Positions 41,206 through 50,039 of a stretch of 64,000 nt of DNA are shown in pieces. Source of the stretch: Spongiactinospora rosea (GTDB taxonomy: Bacteria; Actinomycetota; Actinomycetes; Streptosporangiales; Streptosporangiaceae); NCBI RefSeq assembly GCF_003315795.1, contig NZ_QMEY01000020.1, positions 1 to 64,000 of the forward strand, given 5' to 3'. Under the pieces are notes generated by a model. It worked only from the letters and a program-made list of their open reading frames with translations, was not told where the DNA came from and did not search any database. The position numbers and the translations under genes are program-made. Position 1 is the stretch's first letter, and each line of letters opens with the position of its first letter.

Positions 41206-41410
41206 AGGTGATGCCTTTCGGGAGTGCCTTGTCGGCATGGCGCTCCCGGCGACACCTACGTCGATCGCCCCACCGTGACGGAAAGGGGGAGCACCCACAT
41301 CGCTACAGCGTTCATGGGTCTCACCTCCTCGGGCGGTGTCACGGTCAACCGCAAGTTACAAGCCCGGGCATCGGCCCGTCCAATCCTTTTTGCCGGGGCG
41401 AACCCCGGCC

Positions 41411-41438
41411 AGGGCGGCAGGCAGCGCGCTGCCGCCCT
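41411..41438 (-). terminator. Hairpin after the serine hydrolase gene
   Basis: AGGGCGGCAG / CTGCCGCCCT form a perfect 10-bp stem with an 8-base loop, 21 bases after the stop of the gene at 41459. A second hairpin, GCCGGGG-CGAA-CCCCGGC at 41392-41409, follows directly, so the pair may act as a tandem terminator. Confidence 0.65.
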
Positions 41439-41458
41439 TCACGCAGACGCCGGGGTGG

Positions 41459-42559
41459 TCAGCGCAGCGCGCACAGGGTGGCGTCGGCGAGGTCCAGCAG
41501 CCGGGGCGTGATCTCGTTCGGGTGCCGGTTGATGGCGATGGTGACCTGGCGGCGGCCGTCGGGGCTGGAGGCCGCGATCGTGCGGTAGCCGTTGAAGCCG
41601 CCGCCGTGCCCGATCCAGGTGCCCGCGCAGTGCTTCAGCTTGGTCTCGTACAGCCCGAGCCCGGCGTTGGCGCCGGGCCACATGCGCGCCGGATCGGCCG
41701 GGACCGTCTTGCGCATCTCCTTGAGCTGGGCCTTGGGCACCAGCCTGCCGCCGAGCAGCGCGGCCCAGTAGCGGTTCAGGTCGGCGGTCGTGGACACGAG
41801 CGCGCCGCCCGCGCCGCCGTAGGTCATGTTCCACTTGGTGGCGTCGTAGCGCTCGCCCTCGATGTAGAGGTAGCCGCGCGCGTGCCGTCCGGGGATGCGC
41901 GGGTTATCGCCCGGCCACCACGTCCTGGTGAGCTTCAGCGGCTTGATGATCCGCCGGGTGATCTCCTTGCCGATGTCGTTGCCGGTGGCCTGCTTCACGA
42001 TCATGGCGAGGAGCGCGTAGTTGGTGCTGGAGTAGTTCCAGGGCTTGTCCGAGCGCGGCATGCGCAGCCCGATCGCGAACAGTTCCTCGGGCTCGAAGTG
42101 CTTGAAGCGGTCGCGCTCGGCGTCGATCTCCTCGGAGGAGGTGTAGTCCGCCAGCCCGCTGGTGTGCTGGAGCAGGTCGCGAACGGTGATCTTCTCGTTC
42201 GGGAGGTACCGGGTCACGGGCGCGTCGAGCTTGATCTTGCCCTCCGCCACGAGCTGGAGCACCACCGTCGCCGTGAACGACTTGGTGACGCTGCCCATCC
42301 TGATCCGCTCGTCACCGCGCATCCGCCGGCCCGTCTCGATGTCCGCCACCCCGCTGCCCAGCGACACCCGCCCGCAGGCCGGGGAACCGACCGTCGCGAG
42401 GATGCCCGGCGCGCCCTTGGCCTTCACGATCTCATCGAGCGAATGCTGCAGCGCCTTCGTGTCGCACTTCCTGGTCGCCGCCGATGCCCCCGGCGCCGCA
42501 CCGATGGCCCCCACGGCCGCGGCCAGTGCCAGCACCGCGGCGAGTCCTGTCTTCTTCAT
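41459..42559 (-). CDS. Secreted serine hydrolase, DD-peptidase / beta-lactamase fold
   Basis: A 366-residue exported enzyme. The Sec signal peptide KKTGLAAVLALAAAVGAIGA ends near ASA at residue 27. The SxxK motif is SVTK at 90-93, the Tyr motif is in PWNYSSTNYALLAM, and IGHGGGFNGYRTIA supplies the third motif. It resembles D-alanyl-D-alanine carboxypeptidases of the R61 type and related esterases. It is not closely similar to the tandem pair at 4905-7222. The ATG at 42559 starts the signal peptide. Confidence 0.85.
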   Translation of the reverse strand: MKKTGLAAVLALAAAVGAIGAAPGASAATRKCDTKALQHSLDEIVKAKGAPGILATVGSPACGRVSLGSGVADIETGRRMRGDERIRMGSVTKSFTATVVLQLVAEGKIKLDAPVTRYLPNEKITVRDLLQHTSGLADYTSSEEIDAERDRFKHFEPEELFAIGLRMPRSDKPWNYSSTNYALLAMIVKQATGNDIGKEITRRIIKPLKLTRTWWPGDNPRIPGRHARGYLYIEGERYDATKWNMTYGGAGGALVSTTADLNRYWAALLGGRLVPKAQLKEMRKTVPADPARMWPGANAGLGLYETKLKHCAGTWIGHGGGFNGYRTIAASSPDGRRQVTIAINRHPNEITPRLLDLADATLCALR

Positions 42560-42746
42560 GCCCTCAGTGTGTCGATGACCTGCCCGGATGCGCCTCGTGC
42601 CGCGGTACGCACCCGCTCCTCCGCCAGGACCATCCGTTTTTCGCGGCCTCAGCCCTGGATGCGAGGCGATCGGCCCGGCGCGCACAGGCCCGGTACGGGA
42701 GCCACCGGCGTGACCAGCACCGCGGCGGTACGGGGAGGCCGGCCCC

Positions 42747-43442
42747 CTACGCCCTGGGGCGTACTCCCCCGGCCCGCACGAGGCCGTTCTCGTACGCCGC
42801 GATCACGAGCTGGGCCCGGTCGTGCACGCCCAGTTTGGCCATCAGATGCCGGACGTGGGTCTTCACGGTGGCCAGGCCGATCCCGAGCCGGATCGCGATC
42901 TCAGGGTTGGGCAGGCCGCGCGCGATGAGCACCAGGACGTCGCGCTCCCGCCCGGTGACGCCGGTCAGGTCGGCCTCCGGCACGCCGGGGTCGTGCGGCG
43001 CGTGCCGGGCGAAGTGGGTGATCAGCCGCCGGGTCACCGTGGGGGCCAGCAGCGCCTCCCCCGCGGCCACCACGCGCAGCGCGTCGAGCAGGGCGTCGGG
43101 ACGGGTGTCCTTGATCAGGAAGCCGCTCGCCCCGGCCCGGAGCGCGGCGTACACGTACTCGTCGAGGTCGAAGGTCGTGAGGATGAGGACCTTCACCGTG
43201 GCGGTGGCGGCGTCGGCGCGGATCAGCCGGGTGGCCTCGATGCCATCGACATCGGACATACGGATGTCCATCAGCACGATGTCGGGCCGGAGCCGCCTGG
43301 CCAGCTCGATGGTCTCGCGACCGGTGCCCGCCTCGCCGACCGTCTCCATGTCGGGGGCGCTGTCGATGAGCATCCGGAATCCGACGCGCAGCAGTTGCTG
43401 GTCGTCGGCGAGGAGCACCCGGTGCGGCCTGCCGTTCGCCAT
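42747..43442 (-). CDS. NarL/LuxR-type response regulator
   Basis: A 231-residue response regulator. The receiver (VLLADDQQLLRVGFRMLIDS, phospho-Asp in DIVLMDIRMSDVDGIEATRL, Lys in GFLIKDTRPDALLDALRVVA) is followed by a LuxR HTH (LTGVTGRERDVLVLIARGLP, GIGLATVKTHVRHLMAKLGV). AAGGA precedes the ATG at 43442. The cognate kinase gene is 14 bases upstream on the same strand. Targets are unknown; orphan pairs of this type often control nearby transporters. Confidence 0.92.
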   Translation of the reverse strand: MANGRPHRVLLADDQQLLRVGFRMLIDSAPDMETVGEAGTGRETIELARRLRPDIVLMDIRMSDVDGIEATRLIRADAATATVKVLILTTFDLDEYVYAALRAGASGFLIKDTRPDALLDALRVVAAGEALLAPTVTRRLITHFARHAPHDPGVPEADLTGVTGRERDVLVLIARGLPNPEIAIRLGIGLATVKTHVRHLMAKLGVHDRAQLVIAAYENGLVRAGGVRPRA

Positions 43443-43456
43443 CTGTCCTTCCGTCC

Positions 43457-44641
43457 TCACCCTGGGTCGTTCGCCGCGTCCGGGGCGGGCGGTGGCGGCT
43501 CGTCGGCGGGCCAGGCGGGCAGCCGGGCCTCCACCAGGAACCCGCCGCCCGGTCGCGGACCGGCCGAGAGCGTCCCGCCGTACAGGGCGGCCCGCTCGCG
43601 CATCCCGGCCAGACCGTGGCCGCCCCCACCGGGCCCTCCCGCGGGCGGGCCCGACCCGCCCTCGTCGGCCACCGTGACCACCACCTCGCCGGGGCCGCCG
43701 GGGGCCACCTCGACGCGGCACCTGACCGGACCCGCGTGCTTGACGACGTTGGTCAGCGACTCCTGGACGATCCGGTACACCGCCATCCCCACGCCGTCGG
43801 CCACCTGGAGTTCTTCGTCCAGGCGCGCCTCCACCTCGACGCCGGCCGCCCGGGCCGCCGCCAGGAGGTCCGCGATCGTGCCGAGCCCCGGCGCCGGGAC
43901 CCCGCCGGGGCCCCGCTCCCCCGGTACGTCCGTCTCCGCCGGGCCGACGCGCAGCACGCCGAGCATGTGGCGCATCTCGGTGAGCGCGTTGTGGCCGGTC
44001 TCCTCGATCAGCGTGAGCGCCCGGCGGGCCTCGTCGGGCCGCGACTCCGCCAGGTGGTTGGCGATGGCGGCCCGCGTGGTGATCAGGCTCATGCTGTGGG
44101 CCACGCTGTCGTGCAGGTCGCGGGCGATGCGCAGCCGCTCCTCGGCCACGGCCCGCCGCGCGGTCAGGGCCGCGCGGGCACGCTGCTCGCGTACGGCCAC
44201 GCCGAGGGTCCATGAGAAGCCCGCGAGCAGCCAGGCGAACGCGACCGGCAGGACCGCCTCCTGCCACGTCGGCCACCCGGCTCCGTGCAGCACCATCACG
44301 GCCAGCGTGGCGACGAGCCCGGTGACCGCGCGCCGCCGGGACTCCAGCGCCGCCACGGTGTACAGCGCCAGGGCCGACGCGAGGTACGTCTCGCCCACCC
44401 GCAGCAGCGCCCCGGCCGCGGCGGCGGCCAGCACCACGCCTAGCACCGGCCACGGCCACAGCCTGCGCACCGCGACGGGCAGCCAGACGGCGAGGATCAC
44501 CCCGGCCGCCGCGACCTTGCCGGCCAGCAGCTCGGGCACGGCCAGGCCGGCGCCGAACAGCACCACCGCCACGGCGATGTCCACCGCCAGCCGGCGCCCC
44601 GGCCGCCATCGGCGCCCGATCGGCGATCGCCCCTCGTTCAC
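43457..44641 (-). CDS. NarL-partner sensor histidine kinase (HisKA_3)
   Basis: A 394-residue kinase with a multi-pass N-terminal membrane region (about five segments between residues 18 and 150) and no large extracytoplasmic domain. The HisKA_3 dimerisation motif RLRIARDLHDSVAHSMSLIT carries the phospho-His. The HATPase domain has IVQESLTNVVKHAG, TVADEGGSG and GGHGLAGMRERAALYGGTLS. It forms an operon with the response regulator downstream. Confidence 0.92.
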   Translation of the reverse strand: MNEGRSPIGRRWRPGRRLAVDIAVAVVLFGAGLAVPELLAGKVAAAGVILAVWLPVAVRRLWPWPVLGVVLAAAAAGALLRVGETYLASALALYTVAALESRRRAVTGLVATLAVMVLHGAGWPTWQEAVLPVAFAWLLAGFSWTLGVAVREQRARAALTARRAVAEERLRIARDLHDSVAHSMSLITTRAAIANHLAESRPDEARRALTLIEETGHNALTEMRHMLGVLRVGPAETDVPGERGPGGVPAPGLGTIADLLAAARAAGVEVEARLDEELQVADGVGMAVYRIVQESLTNVVKHAGPVRCRVEVAPGGPGEVVVTVADEGGSGPPAGGPGGGGHGLAGMRERAALYGGTLSAGPRPGGGFLVEARLPAWPADEPPPPAPDAANDPG

Positions 44642-44666
44642 GTCTGGACCCTATCCACCCGCGGGG

Positions 44667-44841
44667 GCTGCCAGGGCCGCCGCCACCAGTGTCCCCGCCG
44701 CGCACTCCGGTCTGGCCGACCGGGGCCGGGTCGCGCCCGGCATGCGCGCCGACCTGCTGCTCGTGGACGGCGACCCGACCAGCGACATCACCGCCACCCG
44801 CGCCATCGCCGACGTCTGGCGACGCGGCGCTCTGACGCGCT
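44667..44841 (+). pseudogene. C-terminal fragment of an amidohydrolase
   Basis: The plus strand reads ARAAATSVPAAHSGLADRGR, then VAPGMRADLLLVDGDPTSDI and TATRAIADVWRRGAL. This is the characteristic C-terminus of amidohydrolases (RAATxxPAxxFGLxDRGxIxxGxxADLVLVDGDP). No metal-binding domain precedes it; the upstream sequence is the start of the kinase gene on the other strand. It is a scar of a lost gene. Confidence 0.75.
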
Positions 44842-45347
44842 CAGCCCCAGGACGCGAGCAGGCCGCGCAGGATCCGATCCAGCGCGTCGGTGTCCTGGGG
44901 CCCGAGGGCCGTCCCGAGCCTGTTGAGGGTCGCCGCGTGATCGGTGAGCGTTTCGTCGATCACCGTGCGGCCCTTGTCCGTCAGCACGACCTGGAAGCTG
45001 CGCCGATCGGCCGCGTCGAGCCTCCGCTCGATCAGCCCGGCCTGCTCCAGGCGGTCCAGCCGGTTGGTCATCCCGGCCCGTGACATCATCAGGACGGCCG
45101 ACAGCTCGGACGGGATCATCGTGAACGGTGCTCCGGACCGGCGCAACGCGGCAAGTACGTCGAACTCGCCGGAGCGCAGGCCATGCCGGACGAAGACCTC
45201 ATCCACCGCCGTCTCGACCAGCCGCGTCACCCGCCCCATCCGGGCGAAGACCCCCATCGGCGAAAGATCCAGATCAGGCCGCTCACGCCGCCACTGGCCG
45301 AGAATCGCGTCGACCACGTCTCCCATGCGCGCCATCATATTCGGCAT
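44841..45347 (-). CDS. MarR-family regulator
   Basis: A 168-residue MarR regulator: GDVVDAILGQWRRERPDLDL, SGEFDVLAALRRSGAPFTMI, MMSRAGMTNRLDRLEQAGLI, DAADRRSFQVVLTDKGRTVI. It is of the same subgroup as the MarR at 7970-8458. The ATG at 45347 is the longest start; ATGs at 45335 and 45326 (MGDVVDAIL) are equally possible from alignment, and none has a good ribosome-binding site. It is flanked on both sides by gene remnants, so its former target may have been lost. Confidence 0.88.
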   Translation of the reverse strand: MPNMMARMGDVVDAILGQWRRERPDLDLSPMGVFARMGRVTRLVETAVDEVFVRHGLRSGEFDVLAALRRSGAPFTMIPSELSAVLMMSRAGMTNRLDRLEQAGLIERRLDAADRRSFQVVLTDKGRTVIDETLTDHAATLNRLGTALGPQDTDALDRILRGLLASWG

Positions 45348-45427
45348 GAGATAATCACACGGCTAACCATGAACCCCTGACCTCACGCGATGACGCCCAT
45401 GACGGCGGGCGGATCGGCGCGGCCGGG

Positions 45428-45646
45428 ATGCACGCCCATCACGCCGTGCAGCATTTGATCGGCGACGGGTTCGTCCTGCGGGACACCGACGGCGCCGAGC
45501 GCGCCATGACGGCCACGCTCATCCCGGCGAACACTCCGCACGCGATCGTTCGAGGCCCCGCCGACGGCCTGCCGGCCCTCACTCGCCGGCACGTCCCTCT
45601 GGAGATTCCGGCCGGGCGCGCCCCGGCCACCCTGCGAGGGTTCGTC
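45428..45646 (+). pseudogene. Cupin/AraC-type N-terminal fragment
   Basis: The plus strand gives MHAHHAVQHLIGDGFVLRDT then DGAERAMTATLIPANTPHAI. HxHHAxQ and IPAxxPHxI are the usual marks of the cupin-like N-terminal part of AraC-family or related proteins. It has no HTH and runs in frame into an unrelated monooxygenase fragment, so it is probably a remnant. Confidence 0.45.
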
Positions 45647-45676
45647 GACCGGCTGACCGGCACGGCCACGGCGGGC

Positions 45677-45933
45677 CCACGGCTGCGTACCGCCGATGGG
45701 GACGCCATCGCCCCGGCCGCGGTGATCTTGGCGACGGGGTACCACGCCGACCATGGCTGGGTCCGCGTACCCGGCGCGCCGGCCGACGGGAAGCCCGTCC
45801 ACTTTGCGGGGGTCAGCCCGGTGCCCGGCCTGACCTACGTCGGGCTGCCCTTTCAGCGCAGCCGCGGATCGGCCCTGCTGGCTGGGCGGGCGAAGACGCC
45901 GCCCTGGTCACCGCGGCCTACGACCCCCGTTAG
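45677..45933 (+). pseudogene. Flavin monooxygenase C-terminal fragment
   Basis: PRLRTADGDAIAPAAVILAT then GYHADHGWVRVPGAPADGKP and GVSPVPGLTYVGLPFQRSRG match the end of FMO/CzcO-type flavoprotein monooxygenases. After SALL a frameshift near 45885 is needed to recover EDAALVTAAYDPR and the stop at 45931-45933. The FAD and NADPH domains are absent. The fragment overlaps the end of the pucR gene on the other strand by 4 bases. Confidence 0.65.
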
Positions 45934-47504
45934 GGCGTCAAGCGCAGGGCGAGCCGCAGCGCGAGCCGGTCGCCGGGATCGTCGAGGTCCACGTCCAGCA
46001 GGGACCGGATCCGCTGCAGCCGCTGGATCACGGTGTTGCGGTGGATGTGCAGCACGGTCGCGGTCTTCGAGACGTTGGACTCGCTGTCGAGGAACGTCCG
46101 CAGCGTCGCGATGAGCTGGCCCGTCGGATCGGCGTCGCGGATCGGGTCGGTCAGGCTCGCGACGACGTCCCGCGCGGCGCCCTCGGGGAGCCAGGTCCGT
46201 ACCAGGCGGTTCGCGGTCATCGTGGCCGAGCGCTGCACGACCGCCCTCCCCTGCTGTGACTCGGCGAACGCCAGCGCGTGCCGGGCGTCGTCGAGCGAGA
46301 GGGCGATCCCGCCCGGGCCCTCGTGCGGGTCGCCGATCCCGGCGCGCGGCCGGAGGCGGGGGTACCCCCGGGCGACCTCCTCCAGCGCCGCCCGGACGCC
46401 ACCGGCCAGCAGCGCGAGCTGTTCGGCGTCCGGCGCGGCGGTGGTCGTCGTCCAGAAGACGACCGCCCGCCCGGTGTCCACGGGCTGGGCGGGCACCGAG
46501 TTCGCGCGCAGGGCCTGGGTGAGCGACCGGGCGAGCGCCGCCGACGGCAGGTCGGCCAGGCCGCTACCGGCCCCCACCTGCACGGCGACGTGCCATCCCA
46601 CCAACTGCCAGCCGAGGGCCGCGGCGCGTTCGATGTCGGCGAGCGCCACGTCGTCGCCCTTGCGGAGCAGTTCGTCCAGCAGGGCACCGGCCTCCCGGTT
46701 CTCCCGCTCGTAGGCCAGTGAGGTCTGCGCGAGATGCGCGGAGAACGCCAGGGACGCGATCCGCAACGACGTGAGGATGTGCCCGGACGGGGCGTCCAGG
46801 CCGTACGGCACCCGCGCGCCGAGCCACAGCCGAGGCCGGCCCGCCGCCAGCGGGAACCCCGCGACGACCACGATGCTCTCCCGCGTCCCGCCCTCCACGA
46901 CCGCGCCCCGGAACCCGGCCTGCCCGCCGAACGAGTGCAACGCCCGCGCCAGGTCATCGGCGGGTGCCAGCATGGGACCGGCGATCGGGTGGCCGTCGAG
47001 GCCGATCAGGGCGACCGGGAAGGCGATCACCTGGGCGAGGCGGTCCACCAGTTCGCCGACGTCGCGGGCCGGACGCAGCATGACCTCGCTGACCGCGCGG
47101 ACCACCCCGACGCCCACCAGCTCCGGATTCTGGACGAGCCGCTCGATGTCCGAACGCAGCCGGCCGGGATCGAGCCCGGGCTCGCGCCAGAGCGCGATCT
47201 GGAACCGCTCCGCAAGCCGCCGCGTGGGCGAGGGCAGCTCGCCGGTGCCCGCGTCCACGACCACGCAGCTCACCCGCGCCGCAGCCGCCCGGCGCAGCAG
47301 CAGGTCAAGGGCGACATCGCCGCTCGCCACGACCTCCCTGGGCACGATGACGAGCGAACCGGGCCGCTGTGTCTCGACCTCCTCGATCCGGAAGACGATC
47401 GCGACGGCCCCGACGGGCCGCCCCAGCGCGGCGTCACCGCCGCTCAAGGTGTCGCGGACGCCCGGCGAGGCGAACGTCTCGACGATCGCGCGTACGTTCA
47501 CCAT
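45930..47504 (-). CDS. PucR-family transcriptional regulator
   Basis: A 524-residue regulator with an N-terminal PucR sensing domain (TLSGGDAALGRPVGAVAIVF, PRLxxPGSLVIVPREVV-like), a central GAF/GGDEF-like region and a C-terminal HTH: RTFLDSESNVSKTATVLHIH, RNTVIQRLQRIRSLLDVDLD. PucR regulators control purine, ureide and related nitrogen catabolism. It diverges from the DUF917/HyuA operon by 111 bases, so this operon is its likely target. The ATG at 47504 is chosen from the conserved NVRAIVETF start. Confidence 0.9.
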   Translation of the reverse strand: MVNVRAIVETFASPGVRDTLSGGDAALGRPVGAVAIVFRIEEVETQRPGSLVIVPREVVASGDVALDLLLRRAAAARVSCVVVDAGTGELPSPTRRLAERFQIALWREPGLDPGRLRSDIERLVQNPELVGVGVVRAVSEVMLRPARDVGELVDRLAQVIAFPVALIGLDGHPIAGPMLAPADDLARALHSFGGQAGFRGAVVEGGTRESIVVVAGFPLAAGRPRLWLGARVPYGLDAPSGHILTSLRIASLAFSAHLAQTSLAYERENREAGALLDELLRKGDDVALADIERAAALGWQLVGWHVAVQVGAGSGLADLPSAALARSLTQALRANSVPAQPVDTGRAVVFWTTTTAAPDAEQLALLAGGVRAALEEVARGYPRLRPRAGIGDPHEGPGGIALSLDDARHALAFAESQQGRAVVQRSATMTANRLVRTWLPEGAARDVVASLTDPIRDADPTGQLIATLRTFLDSESNVSKTATVLHIHRNTVIQRLQRIRSLLDVDLDDPGDRLALRLALRLTP

Positions 47505-47615
47505 GGCACTACCCCCGGCATGGTGCCCAGTCTCCCGGAAAACTGTGGGCACCTTGCACACTGACGGCGTTCATCTGGTAAGCGATGCTTCCACACAAGC
47601 TAAGGAGACCTGGCC

Positions 47616-48701
47616 ATGAGATTCACGGCTGATGACATCTCCCCCATGGCGCGCGGCGCCGCCGTCCTCGGCGGAGGGGGAGCCGGTGACCCGTTCCTCG
47701 CCGAGGTGATGCTCGGCGAGGTGCTCCGCGAGCAGGGCCCGATCGAGATCATCGGCGCGGACGAACTCGACGACGACGCCGATGTGGCCCCCTTCGCGCT
47801 CATGGGCTCCCCGCACGCCCTCTCCGAGAAGCTGCTGGGCACCGCCGAGCCGCCGATCCTCTTCACCGGCAACGCGCTCAGGAGCCGGCCGCCGGCGGCG
47901 GTGATGCCCTACGAGATGGCGGGCATGAACGCCCTCTATCCGCTCGCCGCGGCGGCGCTGCTGGGCGTCCCGTGCGTCGACGGCGACTTCGCCGGTCGCG
48001 GGGTGCCGAGTCTCGACCTGTCGACGCTCGAACTCGATGACGCCCAGCCGGACGCCTACATCCTGTGCGACCCGTACGGCCGTACGGTGACGATCCAGAA
48101 GTCGGGCGCGCTCTCCTCCGAGCGGCTGGTACGTCCGGTCGTCGAGACCATGGGCTGGCTCGCGGTGCTCAGCACGTCCTCCCTCAGCGCCGGGTTCTGC
48201 CGGGCCCACGTACTGCGCGGGTCGGTCAGCCGGTGCCTCGAACTCGGCCGCGTCTTCGGCCGCCTGGCGGCGCTCGGCGAGGCGGAGGCCGCGGCGGTGC
48301 TCGCGGACCACGGCGGCGCGGTCATCGGCAGCGGCGTCATCACCGGCCGCCTGTCCTTCTCCGACGGGCTCGGGCCCCGGTCGTCCCTGGCGATCGAGTC
48401 CGACGACCGCACCGAGGAACCGCTCCGGGTCGAACTGCGCAACGAGTTCCACCTCGCCGTCCGGGCGGGCGAGATCATCGCCGCGGTGCCGGACATCCTG
48501 CTCGTCGCGGACCGGGACACCTGGCAGCCGCTCTCGACGGAGGACGCCACACCGGGCCGCGATGTCCATGTCATCGCCCTGCCGGCCCACGACCGCTGGC
48601 GTTCGGAGCGCGGCCTACGGCTCGCGGGCCCGAGGGCACTCGGCTACGGGGTGGACTACGCCGACTTCTCGATCGCGGCGCGAGCGGGTGCCGCACGATG
48701 A
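47616..48701 (+). CDS. DUF917 (S-methylthiohydantoin desulfurase-like) protein, first copy
   Basis: A 361-residue DUF917 protein. MRFTADDISPMARGAAVLGG and GGAGDPFLAEVMLGEVL correspond to the family's N-terminal LGxGGGGDP motif; later come MPYEMAGMNALYPLAAAALL and GVPCVDGDFAGRGVPSLDLS. The family is now associated with S-methylthiohydantoin desulfurases and is normally found next to HyuA-type hydantoinases. AAGGAG precedes the ATG. The stop overlaps the next gene as ATGA, so the pair is translationally coupled. It is distinct from the second copy at 51602, in which the GSGGGGDP motif is canonical. Confidence 0.88.
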   Translation: MRFTADDISPMARGAAVLGGGGAGDPFLAEVMLGEVLREQGPIEIIGADELDDDADVAPFALMGSPHALSEKLLGTAEPPILFTGNALRSRPPAAVMPYEMAGMNALYPLAAAALLGVPCVDGDFAGRGVPSLDLSTLELDDAQPDAYILCDPYGRTVTIQKSGALSSERLVRPVVETMGWLAVLSTSSLSAGFCRAHVLRGSVSRCLELGRVFGRLAALGEAEAAAVLADHGGAVIGSGVITGRLSFSDGLGPRSSLAIESDDRTEEPLRVELRNEFHLAVRAGEIIAAVPDILLVADRDTWQPLSTEDATPGRDVHVIALPAHDRWRSERGLRLAGPRALGYGVDYADFSIAARAGAAR

Positions 48702-49996
48702 CGCCGCTCCGCCTCGGGATCTCCGCCGCCGGGCCGCTGGTCACCGCCGCCGTCATCGACGAGTGGGACCACATCGTCTCGACCGGGACGTCGGACGACG
48801 GAGCCCTCGCCACCGCCGTCCGGGCGGCCCTCGAACCCGTCGGCCCTGACGCGATCGGGCCGATCATGCTCGCGACCACCGCCTTCGCCGACCGGCTCCA
48901 AGAGCACCAGGCCATGGGCAGGGTCGCGGTGCTCCGCGTCGGCGCGACGCCCACGACCGCCGTGCCGCCGTTCGCCGGATGGCCCCGGGCCCTCGCGGAG
49001 CGGGTCGCGGGCCCCTGGCTCGGCACCGGCGGCGGCACCGACATCGACGGTTCGGCCCATGGCGCGCTCGACGTCGACGCCATCCGCGCGTTCGCCGGGC
49101 GCTGCCGGGACGCCTGCGACGCCATCGCCGTCGCGGGTTCCTTCTCCTACCTCGACGACCGGCCCGAACGCGTCGCGGCGGCCCTGATCAGGGAGGTCCT
49201 GGGCACGGACCTTCCGATCACGCTGAGCTGCGAGGTCGGCGGGTTCGGGCTGCTCGAACGCGAGAACGCCGCCATTCTCAACGCCGCGCTCAGCGGGCAC
49301 GCCCGCGGCACGCTGGCCGGGGCGCGGTCGGCCCTTCGCGGACTCGGCCTCGGCGCGGAGCCCTTCGTCGCGCGCAACGACGGCACCCTCGTCTCCGCGT
49401 CGCGCGCGGCGGCCCTTCCCATCCATCTGGTCGCGGGACGCCTGGCGACGGCCGTACTCGGCCGCGCCCGGCCGGCCGGGGCCACTGACGCCATCGTCGT
49501 GGACGACGACGGCCGGAGCGCGGACGCCGGAGTACTGCGCCACGGGCGGCTCGTACTCGAACCGGCATCGACGCTCGCGGGCGTGCGCACGAACCAGCCC
49601 ATGCCGCTCGGTTTCCCGAAACCCGCCCCCATGACCGCGCCCATCACTGGGGACCGGCTCGTCGGCAGGCTCCGCCGCCGCGTCGGCGACCTGCCCGTGC
49701 TCGGCCCGCAGGCGTCCGCCCCGGGGGTCGCGCCGGCCGTGGGCGCGGCGCTCGCCTCGGTCTCGGCCAGCGTGTGGAGCTTCGTCGAGGCCGGGGGCGA
49801 TCGGGCGGGGCGGCTGGCGGAATGCGAGCGGCGGGCGATCGACGAGGCGATCCTCGCCGGCGCCGACCCCGCCGACACGAGGATCAGCCAGGTCGCCGAC
49901 ACCCAGGTGACCTATATGTCCGGCGGGCCCCTCCGCCTGTTCGTCCAGGCGGCCGGCCGCCCGTTCCACCCGATCGCCGAGTACCACGAGGCGTGA
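48698..49996 (+). CDS. HyuA-like protein with degenerate ATP-binding motifs
   Basis: A 432-residue paralogue of the downstream HyuA gene. Both share GLLERENAAILNAALSGHAR, NDGTLVSASRAAALPI and AGVRTNQPM-type segments. The phosphate-1 loop, DVGGTNTD in the partner, is here GISAAGPLVTAAVID. The phosphate-2 loop DVGGTTSDIG is VDDDGRSADAGVL, and the SGPTNSMRG segment is AGRLATAVLGR. It is therefore unlikely to bind ATP in the usual way. It may be a non-catalytic partner of HyuA, or a decaying copy; the intact frame and overlap with DUF917 favour the first. A following AGGAGG leads into hyuA. Confidence 0.8.
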   Translation: MTPLRLGISAAGPLVTAAVIDEWDHIVSTGTSDDGALATAVRAALEPVGPDAIGPIMLATTAFADRLQEHQAMGRVAVLRVGATPTTAVPPFAGWPRALAERVAGPWLGTGGGTDIDGSAHGALDVDAIRAFAGRCRDACDAIAVAGSFSYLDDRPERVAAALIREVLGTDLPITLSCEVGGFGLLERENAAILNAALSGHARGTLAGARSALRGLGLGAEPFVARNDGTLVSASRAAALPIHLVAGRLATAVLGRARPAGATDAIVVDDDGRSADAGVLRHGRLVLEPASTLAGVRTNQPMPLGFPKPAPMTAPITGDRLVGRLRRRVGDLPVLGPQASAPGVAPAVGAALASVSASVWSFVEAGGDRAGRLAECERRAIDEAILAGADPADTRISQVADTQVTYMSGGPLRLFVQAAGRPFHPIAEYHEA

Positions 49997-50039
49997 ACCA
50001 TCCGGGCGTGTGAGCCCATGAACCAACAGGAGGATCAAC

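Noticed and set aside
41206..41400. Rifamycin-associated element upstream of the Rox-like gene
   Set aside because: I looked for the expected inverted repeat and saw no convincing match. The hairpins at 41392-41438 belong to the 3' end of the neighbouring gene.
42822..45083. A 753-codon plus-strand frame
   Set aside because: It is antisense to the two-component genes and low in hydrophobic structure. Only the segment 44667-44841 shows a real motif, an amidohydrolase tail.
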